From Asaia lannensis NBRC 102526 (GTDB taxonomy: Bacteria; Pseudomonadota; Alphaproteobacteria; Acetobacterales; Acetobacteraceae): DNA of 64,000 nt. The stretch spans positions 1-64,000 of the forward strand of contig NZ_JAMXQU010000006.1 of NCBI RefSeq assembly GCF_024054035.1, in the 5' to 3' direction. Numbering within the stretch: position 1 is the stretch's first letter; every line of letters begins with the position of its first letter. Made by a program: the position numbers and the translations under genes. Shown one piece after another: positions 16,533 to 25,341 of the stretch. The notes beneath the pieces are model-generated. The model saw nothing but the letters and a program-made list of their open reading frames with translations, did no database searches and was not told the origin of the DNA.

Positions 16533-17033
16533 TCACGAAAGACGAGACTGCCGCAATGTTATGAAAAACTTCTTCAGCAATCGGGCATTTTCCTGCTCTC
16601 TCACACCGCCGATCACTTCCGGTCTGTGCAGACAGGCCGGTTGCTCGAAAATACGTGGCCCGTGATCCACCCCACCGCCCTTGGGGTCGTAAGCGCCATA
16701 AATCACCCGTCCCAGACGAAAATGCACCATGGCTGAAGCGCACATCGGACAGGGTTCGAGTGTGACCACGAGCGTACATGAAGACAGGGAGCGCGATCCC
16801 AGAAGACGTGCAGCCTCTCTCATCGCCAGAATTTCGGCATGGGCGCTGGGGTCCTGACGTTTCTCCACCTCGTTCGAGGCAACGGCCAGTACCTGCCCGT
16901 CGCTGCCCAGCACGACGGCCCCGACAGGCACTTCACCCCGGTCGGCTGCCTGACGCGCCGCATCGAGAGCCTGCGCCATTCCCGTTGAGGTGTCGGTCCC
17001 TGCGTATGCCCCGTCGACAACCCGATCTGTCAC
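16533..17033 (-). CDS. tadA: tRNA-specific adenosine deaminase TadA
   Basis: TadA converts A34 to inosine in tRNA-Arg(ACG). The cytidine-deaminase fold shows the zinc motif HAEI (His65, catalytic Glu67) and PCPMC (Cys95, Cys98), preceded by GEVPVGAVVLG. The C-terminal YDPKGGGVDHG segment is typical of TadA rather than of guanine deaminase. The start is taken as GTG at 17033, with GAGAGGG upstream, giving 166 aa like E. coli TadA (167). An ATG at 16979 would remove only non-conserved residues and remains possible; a longer frame reaching 17114 would overlap the divergent promoter region. Confidence 0.9.
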   Translation of the reverse strand: MTDRVVDGAYAGTDTSTGMAQALDAARQAADRGEVPVGAVVLGSDGQVLAVASNEVEKRQDPSAHAEILAMREAARLLGSRSLSSCTLVVTLEPCPMCASAMVHFRLGRVIYGAYDPKGGGVDHGPRIFEQPACLHRPEVIGGVREQENARLLKKFFITLRQSRLS

Positions 17034-17117
17034 GCCGCCGCCCTCTCTTGCCTGTATCCGCAGAATGACTGCAACCCAGTCTTCTGTTTGTCTATAAACC
17101 CTGCTTACATCCATCGC

Positions 17118-17858
17118 ATGACACGCGCGCCTCTTATCGGCCTCACTCTCGATATCGAACCGGGTGGACCGCAGGATTTTTCACGCTGGCCCTATTATGC
17201 CCTGCGTCAGAACTACTTCAGTGCCATCAGTGCTGCAGGCGGGCTGCCTGTAGGCCTGCCGCATGAACCCGCACTGGCAGAAGCACTCATCGCCCGTCTG
17301 GATGGTCTGGTCGTGACAGGTGGCGCCTTCGATCCGGACCCGGCGCTCTACGGCGAGGTCGCTCATCCCGCCACCACACTCAAACCGGGCCGTACCGATG
17401 CCGAACTCGCCTATCTGGCACAGGCACGCGCACGCAACCTGCCTGTGCTCGGCATATGCGGGGGAATGCAGCTTATGGCGATCGTCTGGGGCGGGGCGCT
17501 TTACCAGCATCTGCCCGAGCAGGCGCCCGGCCCCGTCAGTCATGAGCAACCCAACCCGCGTGACGAGGCAGGACATGAGGTGATCGTTACCCCGGACACG
17601 CGTCTTGCCAGCTATACGGGTTGTCGGGTCATGCATGTCAATTCGTCCCATCATCAGGGCGTGCGCGACCCCGGAACGCTTATCGTCAGTGCCCGCGCAC
17701 CCGACGGTCTGATAGAAGCCATCGAGACGGGCGACGGAATTTTCAATCTGGGGGTGCAGTGGCACCCGGAATTCGCTATCGATCCGGGCGATGCGCGTCT
17801 ATTGGCTGGATTCATCGACGCGGCCCGACAGACGACACCACAGGACAGACGATCATGA
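17118..17858 (+). CDS. Gamma-glutamyl-gamma-aminobutyrate hydrolase family protein (C26, PuuD-like)
   Basis: This is a class I glutamine-amidotransferase-like hydrolase of 246 aa. The nucleophile is Cys114 in LGICGGMQLM, and the catalytic His216 and Glu218 lie in GVQWHPEF. GLVVTGGAFDPDP and SSHHQGV are also typical of peptidase family C26. PuuD releases GABA from gamma-glutamyl-GABA in putrescine use, but no other puu genes are present, so the substrate is unproven. ATG 17118 is preferred over 17088 because the conserved PLIGLT strand begins just after it. Its stop codon overlaps the rluB start by 4 nt. Confidence 0.88.
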   Translation: MTRAPLIGLTLDIEPGGPQDFSRWPYYALRQNYFSAISAAGGLPVGLPHEPALAEALIARLDGLVVTGGAFDPDPALYGEVAHPATTLKPGRTDAELAYLAQARARNLPVLGICGGMQLMAIVWGGALYQHLPEQAPGPVSHEQPNPRDEAGHEVIVTPDTRLASYTGCRVMHVNSSHHQGVRDPGTLIVSARAPDGLIEAIETGDGIFNLGVQWHPEFAIDPGDARLLAGFIDAARQTTPQDRRS

Positions 17859-18661
17859 CCGAAGAACAAAGAGGCGAACGCATCGCCAAATGGATGGCTC
17901 GCGCAGGCGCTGGCAGCCGACGCGACATCGAACGCATGATCGAGGCGGGTCGCATCCGCATGAATGGCTCTTCGGTCGAGCATCCGGCAACGTTCGTTCA
18001 GGATGGCGATATCATCCAGCTCGATGGCAAGGTGATCGGCGCCAAGGAACACACACGCGTCTGGCGCTATCACAAGCCCGACGGGCTGATGACCACCCAC
18101 CGCGATCCGCAGGGCCGCCCCACCGTGTTCGACTCCCTGCCCGAAGGCATGCCACGTGTGGTCAGCGTCGGACGACTGGACATCAACTCGGAAGGCCTGC
18201 TTCTGCTTACCAATGACGGCGAACTGGCCCGTCGCCTCGAACTGCCGTCGAATGCCTGGATACGCCGCTATCGTGTGCGCGTGTTCGGCGTGGTGGACGA
18301 GCGCAAACTGGCTGCCCTCGCTCATGGCTCGGAATTCGATGGCGTACGCTATGGCCCTATCGAAGCCGGTCTGGACTCGCAGAAGGGCGATAATGCCTGG
18401 CTGACCGTCAGCCTGCAGGAAGGCAAGAACCGCGAAATCCGTCGCGTCATGATGGGGCTCAACCTGCATGTCAGCCGTCTGATCCGCGTTTCCTATGGCC
18501 CGTTCCAGCTTGGCACGCTGCAAAAGCGCGAGATCGAAGAGGTCCAGGGCAAGATTCTGCGCGAGCAGATTCCCGGTCTTGCTGCCGCGCCGCGTCGCGT
18601 CCGTCGTGTGACCAAAGAGGTCGCGTCTGCTGCCTCCACTCCGGATGCCGAAGAAGAATAA
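17855..18661 (+). CDS. rluB: 23S rRNA pseudouridine synthase RluB (RsuA family)
   Basis: RluB isomerises U2605 (E. coli numbering) of 23S rRNA. The 268-aa protein has an N-terminal S4 RNA-binding domain (RIAKWMARAGAGSRRDIERM, with GRIRMNG) and the RsuA-family catalytic segment GRLDINSEGLLLLTNDG, where the Asp is the catalytic residue. GKNREIRRVM is the conserved C-terminal motif. The Arg/Ala/Glu-rich tail is dispensable in the family. ATG 17855 overlaps the upstream stop (ATGA) and the stop at 18659-18661 overlaps the rsmD ATG by one base, so the three genes form one coupled unit. Confidence 0.93.
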   Translation: MTEEQRGERIAKWMARAGAGSRRDIERMIEAGRIRMNGSSVEHPATFVQDGDIIQLDGKVIGAKEHTRVWRYHKPDGLMTTHRDPQGRPTVFDSLPEGMPRVVSVGRLDINSEGLLLLTNDGELARRLELPSNAWIRRYRVRVFGVVDERKLAALAHGSEFDGVRYGPIEAGLDSQKGDNAWLTVSLQEGKNREIRRVMMGLNLHVSRLIRVSYGPFQLGTLQKREIEEVQGKILREQIPGLAAAPRRVRRVTKEVASAASTPDAEEE

Positions 18662-19215
18662 TGCGTATTGTCGGCGGTGAACGCAAAGGCGTCGCCCTTC
18701 AGGCGCCACGGGGCGAAACCACACGCCCCACTTCCGATCGCGCCCGTCAGGCCGTGTTCGACATGCTCGCTCATGCCCCCTGGGCCGGTGCCGATTTTCT
18801 GGGCAGCGCGCATGTGCTCGACGCTTTCGCAGGGACGGGCGCACTCGGTCTGGAAGCTCTCTCCCGCGGGGCAGCATCGGCCATTTTCATGGAGCAGGAT
18901 CGCAGCGCACGGGCCATGATCTCGGCCAATATACGCGCCTGCCGCTTCGAGGACCGCGACCTGTCCGTACTCACCTGCGATGTGACGCGCGCACCGCGTG
19001 CCGCGCGCCCCTGCACGCTTGTCTTTCTCGACCCGCCTTATGGCAAGGATCTGATCCCGGCCGCCCTGAGAGCGCTGACACGCTCGGGCTGGATCGCCCC
19101 GGATGCCGTGATCGTGGCCGAGGCTGCCGTCAAGGACGAACTCGCCATCGACCTTCCCCTCCTGACCGAACGTCGCTTCGGCGTGGCACAGGTCAGGATC
19201 TGGCGCGCTTCCTGA
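18661..19215 (+). CDS. rsmD: 16S rRNA (guanine966-N2)-methyltransferase RsmD
   Basis: RsmD methylates G966 of 16S rRNA with SAM. It begins MRIVGGERKG, the typical RsmD start, and has TRPTSDRARQAVFDML, the SAM motif VLDAFAGTGALGLEALSRG and the catalytic motif DPPYG (about residues 122-126). The 184-aa length is normal. It shares a base with the stop of rluB, pairing two rRNA-modification enzymes. An intrinsic terminator lies about 120 bases downstream. Confidence 0.95.
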   Translation: MRIVGGERKGVALQAPRGETTRPTSDRARQAVFDMLAHAPWAGADFLGSAHVLDAFAGTGALGLEALSRGAASAIFMEQDRSARAMISANIRACRFEDRDLSVLTCDVTRAPRAARPCTLVFLDPPYGKDLIPAALRALTRSGWIAPDAVIVAEAAVKDELAIDLPLLTERRFGVAQVRIWRAS

Positions 19216-19336
19216 TACCCCGATACGCGCCCAGCCCTGTGATACGCACTTCCGGGGAACCGATGTTCCTTCGGCGAGGTCTGGAGCAAAGTCCTGACAT
19301 ACACAGGGCGCTGATACAGGGCGCTGACCCGATAGC

Positions 19337-19356
19337 GGCTGATTTCAGCCTTTTTT
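19337..19356 (+). terminator. Intrinsic terminator after rsmD
   Basis: GGCTG (19337-19341), loop ATTT, CAGCC (19346-19350), then six T. The stem is short, but the position between rsmD and ftsK and the clean T run support it. The remainder of the 19216-19424 gap shows a TATAGT box at 19383-19388 that may be part of the ftsK promoter, without a good -35. Confidence 0.6.
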
Positions 19357-19424
19357 GCTCTCGTCTCCGGGCGCTGTTCCGCTATAGTTCTGCCACACGA
19401 AAGAGTTAGATCAGACGATGCTCG

Positions 19425-22139
19425 ATGCCCCATGCGCGGGGCAGGATGTATTGCGCAGAACAGGAAGATGCGAATTTGGCTTCGTTCAGCCGCTTCTTTT
19501 CGACAGGGACAACGGCTCCCGGACCACGCAGCCCGATACAGGACCGGCTAACGGAGCTGGGCGGATTTGTTCTGCTCGCCCTTGCCCTGGCTCTGGCTGT
19601 GGCCTTGTGGAGCTACAATCCGCAGGATCCCTCGTTCGATACAGCCACCATTGCGGCGCCGACCAATCTGCTGGGGCAACCCGGTGCGACACTGGCCGAT
19701 GCGCTCGTGCAATGGCTGGGTCTGGCAAGCGCCCTGCCGATTATCGTCATGCTGTGCTGGGCATGGCAGATCGTCCGGCATCATGCCCTGAGCGTGCCCG
19801 TTCTGCGTTTCATCGCCTTTCTGTGTCTGCTACCGGTTGCGGCATCGCTGATTGCCACAGTTCAGGTTCTGGTCCCTGCGCTGACAACAAGCTGGCCGTC
19901 GCGTGCCGGTCTTGGCGGACAGCTCGGTCTGGTTCTGGCCGATCATCTGGTTGCGACCGGACGCGCGACGATGGGGCGCGCAGGAGGTATTCTCTTTTCG
20001 CTGCTGGGTCTTCTGCTGACTGCTTTACTTGTTCCTCTGGCACTCGGGCTACGGCGCAGCGAATGGCGGGCGCTGTTCAGAGGGGCACGTTCACTCGGCA
20101 AGGGGTCCGAACATCTCGCCCGTCGCCTGGGTCATCGCAGCGGTCAGTCCAGTCCGCCGGACTGGAGCAGCTACGAACCGGTCGAGGCCAATGCCTATCG
20201 TCACGAGCATCCCTACCCCACGCCGCGACGCGGCGGGGACGCTGCTCGCGCACCGTTCATTCCTGCCAATACCGGATGGCTTCAACCACCAGAAAAGCAT
20301 GAAGAGACTGCACCGGCAGCCCCGCGCACGCTGCAAACGAGTCCCAAGCCCGCCCCCGCATCGGAACCTGCACCCTCGAACCCCTATGCCATGCAGCTGG
20401 CACAGATTTCGCGCGATCAGGACAGCGCCTCGCGGCCCGCTGCCGTGGCACGCTATGCCGAAATCGAGGACGCAACGCCCTTCCCGGAAGAAGCGCCGCC
20501 CGCTCCGGTCGAGGAAGAGCCCCGCCGAGGATTTTTCGGTTTCGGACGTGCACGCCCGGAGCGTCCGAGCCCACCGCAGCCTACTGAATCGGCGAGACAG
20601 GGCTGGGAGAGCACGGGCTGGCAGCCGCCATCGCTCGGGCTGCTGCGCAAGGCCCCTGCCCATGGTGGCAACGGCCCCTCCAACGAAGTACTTCAGGCCA
20701 ATGCCCGCCTGCTCGAACAGGTCCTCTCCGATTACGGTGTGCAGGGTCAGATCGGCGACATTCACGCAGGTCCGGTTGTCACGCTCTACGAGCTCGAACC
20801 CGCTCCGGGCATTCGCTCTGCCCGTGTGATCGGTCTGGCAGACGATATTGCCCGCTCGCTTTCAGTGCTGAGCGTGCGTATCGCGACCGTTCCGGGGCGT
20901 AATGTCATCGGTATCGAGGTTCCCAACGCCACCCGCGAGACCGTCTATTTTTCCGAACTGCTCGATACGCCCGAATTCATGGAACCCGGTGCGCAGCTGC
21001 GTCTGGCGCTGGGCAAGGATATTGCGGGTAACCCGGTCTATGCCGATCTGGCCAAGATGCCGCATCTGCTGATCGCGGGCACGACGGGCTCGGGTAAATC
21101 TGTCGGCGTGAATGCCATGATCCTGTCGCTGCTCTACCGGCTGACGCCGGAAGAGTGCCGCCTGATCATGATCGATCCCAAAATTCTCGAACTGTCGATC
21201 TATGACGGTATTCCGCATCTGCTGACGCCGGTCGTCACCGAGCCGAACAAGGCGGTCGCTGCGCTCAAATGGACCGTGCGCGAGATGGACAAGCGTTATC
21301 GCTCCATGGCGCATCTGCAGGTACGCAACATCACAGGCTACAACCAGCGTGTGCGCCAGGTACGTGCTACGGGCGAGCTCGTGACACGTCGCGTGCAGAC
21401 CGGCTTCGACCCCGAAACAGGGCAGCCCGTGTTCGACGAGCAGCAGCTCGCGCTCGAAACCATGCCGCATATCGTGGTCGTGATCGACGAAATGGCCGAT
21501 CTGATGATGGTGGCAGGCAAGGAAATCGAAGCTGCCGTGCAGCGTCTGGCGCAGAAGGCTCGCGCAGCCGGCATTCATGTGATCATGGCCACGCAGCGTC
21601 CTTCGGTCGATGTGATTACCGGCACGATCAAGGCCAATTTCCCGACACGTATTTCTTTCCAGGTGATCAGCAAGTTCGACAGCCGCACCATTCTTGGCGA
21701 GCAGGGGGCCGAACAGCTTCTGGGTCAGGGTGACATGCTCTACATGCAGGGCGCGGCACGTATCACGCGTGTCCATGGTCCCTTCGTGACCGATAGCGAA
21801 GTCGAGGATGTGGTTGCCGATCTGCGTAGCAAGGGCGAGCCGGTCTATAACGAAGAGGTCGTCTCCAACCTTGAGGACGAGGCTGCAAGCGCATCGTCGA
21901 GCGGCAATGGCATGAATGGTGGCAATTACGATGCTGAATCCAGCCTGTTCGATCAGGCGGTCGATCTCGTAACGCGCGAGGGGAAAGCTTCGACCTCATT
22001 CATTCAGCGCCATCTGTCGATCGGCTATAACCGTGCTGCCAAGATTATCGAGCAGATGGAAAAGGAAGGAATCGTAAGCGCTGCCAACCATGTCGGCAAG
22101 CGTGAGGTTCTGGCCCGGCGTCAGCGCGAAGAGGACTGA
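19425..22139 (+). CDS. ftsK: DNA translocase FtsK
   Basis: FtsK couples septation to chromosome segregation by pumping DNA and activating XerCD at dif. Four N-terminal membrane helices (from GGFVLLALALALAVALW to SLLGLLLTALLVPLAL) are followed by a Pro/Ala-rich linker of about 190 residues, the alpha/beta motor with Walker A GTTGSGKS (about residues 551-558) and Walker B VVVIDEMADLM, and a C-terminal winged-helix gamma domain that would read KOPS. The linker is short compared with E. coli (about 600 residues). The ATG at 19425 is the longest start, but a TTG at 19476 has AGGAAG eight bases upstream and gives a sequence starting right at the first family-like residues, so it may be the true start. 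Confidence 0.95.
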   Translation: MPHARGRMYCAEQEDANLASFSRFFSTGTTAPGPRSPIQDRLTELGGFVLLALALALAVALWSYNPQDPSFDTATIAAPTNLLGQPGATLADALVQWLGLASALPIIVMLCWAWQIVRHHALSVPVLRFIAFLCLLPVAASLIATVQVLVPALTTSWPSRAGLGGQLGLVLADHLVATGRATMGRAGGILFSLLGLLLTALLVPLALGLRRSEWRALFRGARSLGKGSEHLARRLGHRSGQSSPPDWSSYEPVEANAYRHEHPYPTPRRGGDAARAPFIPANTGWLQPPEKHEETAPAAPRTLQTSPKPAPASEPAPSNPYAMQLAQISRDQDSASRPAAVARYAEIEDATPFPEEAPPAPVEEEPRRGFFGFGRARPERPSPPQPTESARQGWESTGWQPPSLGLLRKAPAHGGNGPSNEVLQANARLLEQVLSDYGVQGQIGDIHAGPVVTLYELEPAPGIRSARVIGLADDIARSLSVLSVRIATVPGRNVIGIEVPNATRETVYFSELLDTPEFMEPGAQLRLALGKDIAGNPVYADLAKMPHLLIAGTTGSGKSVGVNAMILSLLYRLTPEECRLIMIDPKILELSIYDGIPHLLTPVVTEPNKAVAALKWTVREMDKRYRSMAHLQVRNITGYNQRVRQVRATGELVTRRVQTGFDPETGQPVFDEQQLALETMPHIVVVIDEMADLMMVAGKEIEAAVQRLAQKARAAGIHVIMATQRPSVDVITGTIKANFPTRISFQVISKFDSRTILGEQGAEQLLGQGDMLYMQGAARITRVHGPFVTDSEVEDVVADLRSKGEPVYNEEVVSNLEDEAASASSSGNGMNGGNYDAESSLFDQAVDLVTREGKASTSFIQRHLSIGYNRAAKIIEQMEKEGIVSAANHVGKREVLARRQREED

Positions 22140-22202
22140 CCTCCCTCCCCCGCTCCTCTCTCCATTCTGTGCTCTATTCTGTGCGCTGCCCGGACTTCTG
22201 TC

Positions 22203-22862
22203 ATGATCGACCGCTTTCCCTATCCCCTTCTCTATGAAAGCCCGCGACTGGTCGTCATCGACAAGCCCGCGGGCCTGCCGGTGCATCCGGGCCCGAAGGC
22301 AACGCACTCGGTCGAATCGCTGTTCCCCCTGTTGTCACGACGCAAGGATGGACCGTGGCTGGTGCATCGTCTCGACGCTGACACGTCAGGCTGCCTGATG
22401 ATCGCCCTGCGCAAACAGGCGCTTGTCGAAGCACAGGCACTTTTCGCATCGGGAAAGGTCAGAAAGACCTACTGGGCTGTCGTGGAGAACGGTCCTCAGG
22501 ACTCCGAGGGGCTGGTCGATGCGCCTTTGCGCAAAAAGACCGCTCCGGAAGGATGGCATATGGAAACCCATCCCGATGGGCAGACCGCACGGACACGCTG
22601 GCGTGTTCTGGCGCGTGGCAAAGGCCATAGCCTGCTCGAACTCGAGCTGCTGACAGGGCGCACCCATCAGGCACGTATCCACTGTGCCCTGCTCGGCTGC
22701 CCCATTCTGGGCGACACGCGCTATGGCGGGAGAAAAGCCCCGTTGCATCTGATGAGCCGCTCGCTCGACCTCGCCCTGAGCGAGGAACGCGTCACGGCGC
22801 AGGCTGCACCGCCCGATTTCATGCGCGAAAGCTGTCAGGCTTTCGGGCTGGAGCTGCCATAG
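22203..22862 (+). CDS. RluA-family pseudouridine synthase
   Basis: The 219-aa protein has the RluA-family active-site motif HRLDADTSGCLM with the catalytic Asp, plus GRTHQARIHCALLGCPILGD near the C-terminus. It lacks an S4 domain and matches the compact RluA (219 aa in E. coli), which modifies 23S U746 and tRNA U32; related short enzymes modify other sites, so the target base is not certain. It starts 63 bases after ftsK on the same strand. Its last 28 bases overlap, tail to tail, the end of the glycosyltransferase gene. Confidence 0.88.
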   Translation: MIDRFPYPLLYESPRLVVIDKPAGLPVHPGPKATHSVESLFPLLSRRKDGPWLVHRLDADTSGCLMIALRKQALVEAQALFASGKVRKTYWAVVENGPQDSEGLVDAPLRKKTAPEGWHMETHPDGQTARTRWRVLARGKGHSLLELELLTGRTHQARIHCALLGCPILGDTRYGGRKAPLHLMSRSLDLALSEERVTAQAAPPDFMRESCQAFGLELP

Positions 22863-23869
22863 AACAGGAACCAGAGCCGGAACAGCCAGGTTTCGGCCAG
22901 ACGCTGGCGCACGAAGCTGCGCTCTGTAAGCAGGAAGCGCAGTCTTGTGACCGCGCTGCCACTCAGACAGTTCTGCAAACGCCTCAGAAACACCCGGTTA
23001 TCCGGCGTGAGAACGACCAGTAACTCCGGTTCGGCTAGGCGAGACACAAGAGCGGCGTGGAGAGCCATGAACGCCGCAGGACCGCGGCGCAGTGCACGCA
23101 GCCCTCTTGTCAGGAGAGAACGCTCGACCCCGACTGCATTACGACGATGCTGACGATAGAGCGTGACGCAGCGCTCGTCGAAAACGAATGTGCCGCCAGC
23201 AGCCAGCACCAGCACATAGCTCCACCAGTCATGCAATACACCTTGGGGGGGCAAAACCGGCCGTATGAGAGACGCTGCAGCCGGATTGAGTACGATCGTA
23301 TGTCCCGTTGCGAGGTTCTGGATCAGAGCCGTGCGAAAATCCGGCATGCGTCTGAGCGCAAGCGAAGGTCCCTGCACTTTCAGTTTTTCATCGGTCAGAA
23401 ACTGTCGTGCACAGTAAAGGGCCGACCCGGAGCACTCTGCCAGTTTCTCCCGTGCCCAGCGCAGTTTTTCCGGGAGCCAGACATCGTCCTGATCGGCAAA
23501 GGCAATCAGGGCGTCGCGAGGAGCCGCATCGAGCAGAAGCGCATAGGATCGCGCGACACCGATGTTAGCGGTCTCAGCATGACCCATCTCAGCATCGATC
23601 TCGATACAGCGTCCCTGACCGCGATGTTCCTGGAATGACAGCATGATCGCGCGTGAAGCATCCTGCGATCCGTCATCGCGCCAGTAAAGACACCAGTTGC
23701 TGTCGGTCTGTGCGAGAAAACTGTCGAGCTGCTCGTTGAGAAAAGCCTCGCCGTTATAGACAGACAACAGAATCGCAACGGGCGGCACCGAGGCCGCCCG
23801 CTCCGTATCACGCCCTCCGACCGCGTAGAGACGCGGTGGAGTGGCCTGGGCCCTGTTTCTGCCAGTCAC
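22835..23869 (-). CDS. Family 2 glycosyltransferase (probable rhamnosyltransferase)
   Basis: This GT-A fold enzyme has VAILLSVYNGEAFLNEQLDS at the N-terminus, WRDDGSQDAS, and the metal/sugar-nucleotide motif FADQDDVWLPEKL, all typical of GT2 rhamnosyltransferases. The start is taken as GTG 23869, two bases after the rfbD stop, giving 344 aa; a longer frame would overlap rfbD. As the last gene of the rfbBACD operon it most likely transfers the rhamnose made by its neighbours onto a lipopolysaccharide or exopolysaccharide intermediate at the inner membrane; the acceptor is unknown. Its 3' end overlaps the convergent RluA-type gene. Confidence 0.85.
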   Translation of the reverse strand: MTGRNRAQATPPRLYAVGGRDTERAASVPPVAILLSVYNGEAFLNEQLDSFLAQTDSNWCLYWRDDGSQDASRAIMLSFQEHRGQGRCIEIDAEMGHAETANIGVARSYALLLDAAPRDALIAFADQDDVWLPEKLRWAREKLAECSGSALYCARQFLTDEKLKVQGPSLALRRMPDFRTALIQNLATGHTIVLNPAAASLIRPVLPPQGVLHDWWSYVLVLAAGGTFVFDERCVTLYRQHRRNAVGVERSLLTRGLRALRRGPAAFMALHAALVSRLAEPELLVVLTPDNRVFLRRLQNCLSGSAVTRLRFLLTERSFVRQRLAETWLFRLWFLFYGSSSPKA

Positions 23870-23871
23870 GC

Positions 23872-24774
23872 TCAGGCCGTTTGCGTTGCGAAATGCTCGT
23901 CCACCGCGCGGGCGACGCCATCGCGCCATTCAGGCAGGCGAACCCCGAAAACGGTTTCGAGCTTGCTGCAATCGAGACGGGAATCCTGCGGACGTTTGGC
24001 AGGGGTCGGCCAGTCCTCGGTACGGATCGCAGCCACTTCCACAGGCATGGCCTGTCCATGACGCGTGGCCTCCTCAAGCGCCGCGACGGCCAGACCGTGC
24101 CAGCTCGTCTCGCCCGTGCCACAGGCATGATAGATCCCGGCAAACCTGTCCTGCCAGCCAGCTTCGACCCGATCGGCTATGTCAAGAATAGCCTTGGCCA
24201 GATCATCGGCGTTGGTCGGGCAGCCATACTGGTCGCCAACCACCTTCAGATGGGCGTTCTTGGCCCCGGCATTGACCATGGTACGCACGAAATTCTTGCA
24301 ATGCCCGGAATAGACCCAGGCCGTGCGCAGTACGATACTGCGTGGCTGGGCCTTGAGCACGGCCTGTTCGCCCGCCGCTTTGGTGCGGCCATAGACCGTC
24401 TGCGGTGTGACGGGATCGGTCTCGACATAGGGCGCGCCCTTGTCACCGGCATAGACATAGTCGGTCGAGACATGAATGAGCGGAATATCCTGAGCGGCAC
24501 AAAGACGGGCCAGCTCGGCCGGACCGGTCTCGTTGGCGGCCGTTGCCCCTTCGATTTCAGTCTCTGCCAGATCCACTGCCGTCCAGGCTGCAGCATTCAC
24601 GACGAGCGCAGGCCTGACGCGATCGAGCGTGGCCGCTATCGTCTCAGGCTTGGCAAGGTCGAATTCAGGGCGACCAACGATAACAACTCGATCGCCACCG
24701 AGCTTTCTGAGCGACGTGGCGAGCTGACCCTGCCCACCCGTGACCAGTATCGGTTTATCGGATGTCTTGCTCAT
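23872..24774 (-). CDS. rfbD: dTDP-4-dehydrorhamnose reductase RfbD/RmlD
   Basis: RfbD reduces dTDP-4-dehydro-L-rhamnose to dTDP-L-rhamnose with NAD(P)H, the last step of the pathway. The short-chain-dehydrogenase-like fold starts ILVTGGQGQLATSL and shows VNAAAWTAVDLAE, STDYVYAGDKG and the catalytic YGRTKAAGE (Tyr and Lys). ATG 24774 overlaps the rfbC stop (ATGA); an earlier in-frame ATG at 24789 is inside rfbC. The length, 300 aa, is normal. Confidence 0.95.
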   Translation of the reverse strand: MSKTSDKPILVTGGQGQLATSLRKLGGDRVVIVGRPEFDLAKPETIAATLDRVRPALVVNAAAWTAVDLAETEIEGATAANETGPAELARLCAAQDIPLIHVSTDYVYAGDKGAPYVETDPVTPQTVYGRTKAAGEQAVLKAQPRSIVLRTAWVYSGHCKNFVRTMVNAGAKNAHLKVVGDQYGCPTNADDLAKAILDIADRVEAGWQDRFAGIYHACGTGETSWHGLAVAALEEATRHGQAMPVEVAAIRTEDWPTPAKRPQDSRLDCSKLETVFGVRLPEWRDGVARAVDEHFATQTA

Positions 24775-25331
24775 GAGTACTGGAACCACCCCTTGGCTTC
24801 AGTGAAATGCGGCGCGACCTTGTCCTTGTCGGACAAAACGACCTCATCGGCGCTGATCGGCCAGTCGATGGCGAGATGCGGACAGTTCCAGATCACGGCG
24901 CGCTCCGAAGCCTTGTCGTAGAGCGATGTGCATTTGTACTGCACCTCTGTGTTTTCCTGCAGCGTCACAAAACCATGCAGAAAGCCGGGAGGCACCCAGA
25001 GCTGGGACCAGTTCTCTTCCGAAAGTTCGGCTGCAACCCATTTGCCGTAGGTTGGCGAACCGGTACGGGCATCGATCGCCACATCCCAGATCGCGCCTTT
25101 GGTACAACGAACCAGCTTGCCCTGCACATAGGGGGCAACCTGACAATGCAGACCGCGTACCACGCCCTTCTGTACCGAAAGGCTCTGGTTATCCTGTACG
25201 AAAGTCAGGTCGATTCCGGCTTCGACCATCTTCTGATGGTTATAGGTCTCAGAGAAAAACCCGCGCGAATCGCTGAAGCGCTGCGGCGTGACGAGGATGA
25301 CGTCAGGAATGGCGAGACGTTCGACTTTCAT
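24771..25331 (-). CDS. rfbC: dTDP-4-dehydrorhamnose 3,5-epimerase RfbC/RmlC
   Basis: RfbC epimerises C3 and C5 of dTDP-4-dehydro-6-deoxyglucose. The cupin protein of 186 aa has DSRGFFSETYN, VVRGLHCQ with the catalytic His, and WVPPGFLHGFVTL. ATG 25331 has an AGGAGATA ribosome-binding site and follows the rfbA stop by 10 bases, the only spacing in this operon that is not an overlap or near-overlap. Confidence 0.96.
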   Translation of the reverse strand: MKVERLAIPDVILVTPQRFSDSRGFFSETYNHQKMVEAGIDLTFVQDNQSLSVQKGVVRGLHCQVAPYVQGKLVRCTKGAIWDVAIDARTGSPTYGKWVAAELSEENWSQLWVPPGFLHGFVTLQENTEVQYKCTSLYDKASERAVIWNCPHLAIDWPISADEVVLSDKDKVAPHFTEAKGWFQYS

Positions 25332-25341
25332 GGCGTATCTC

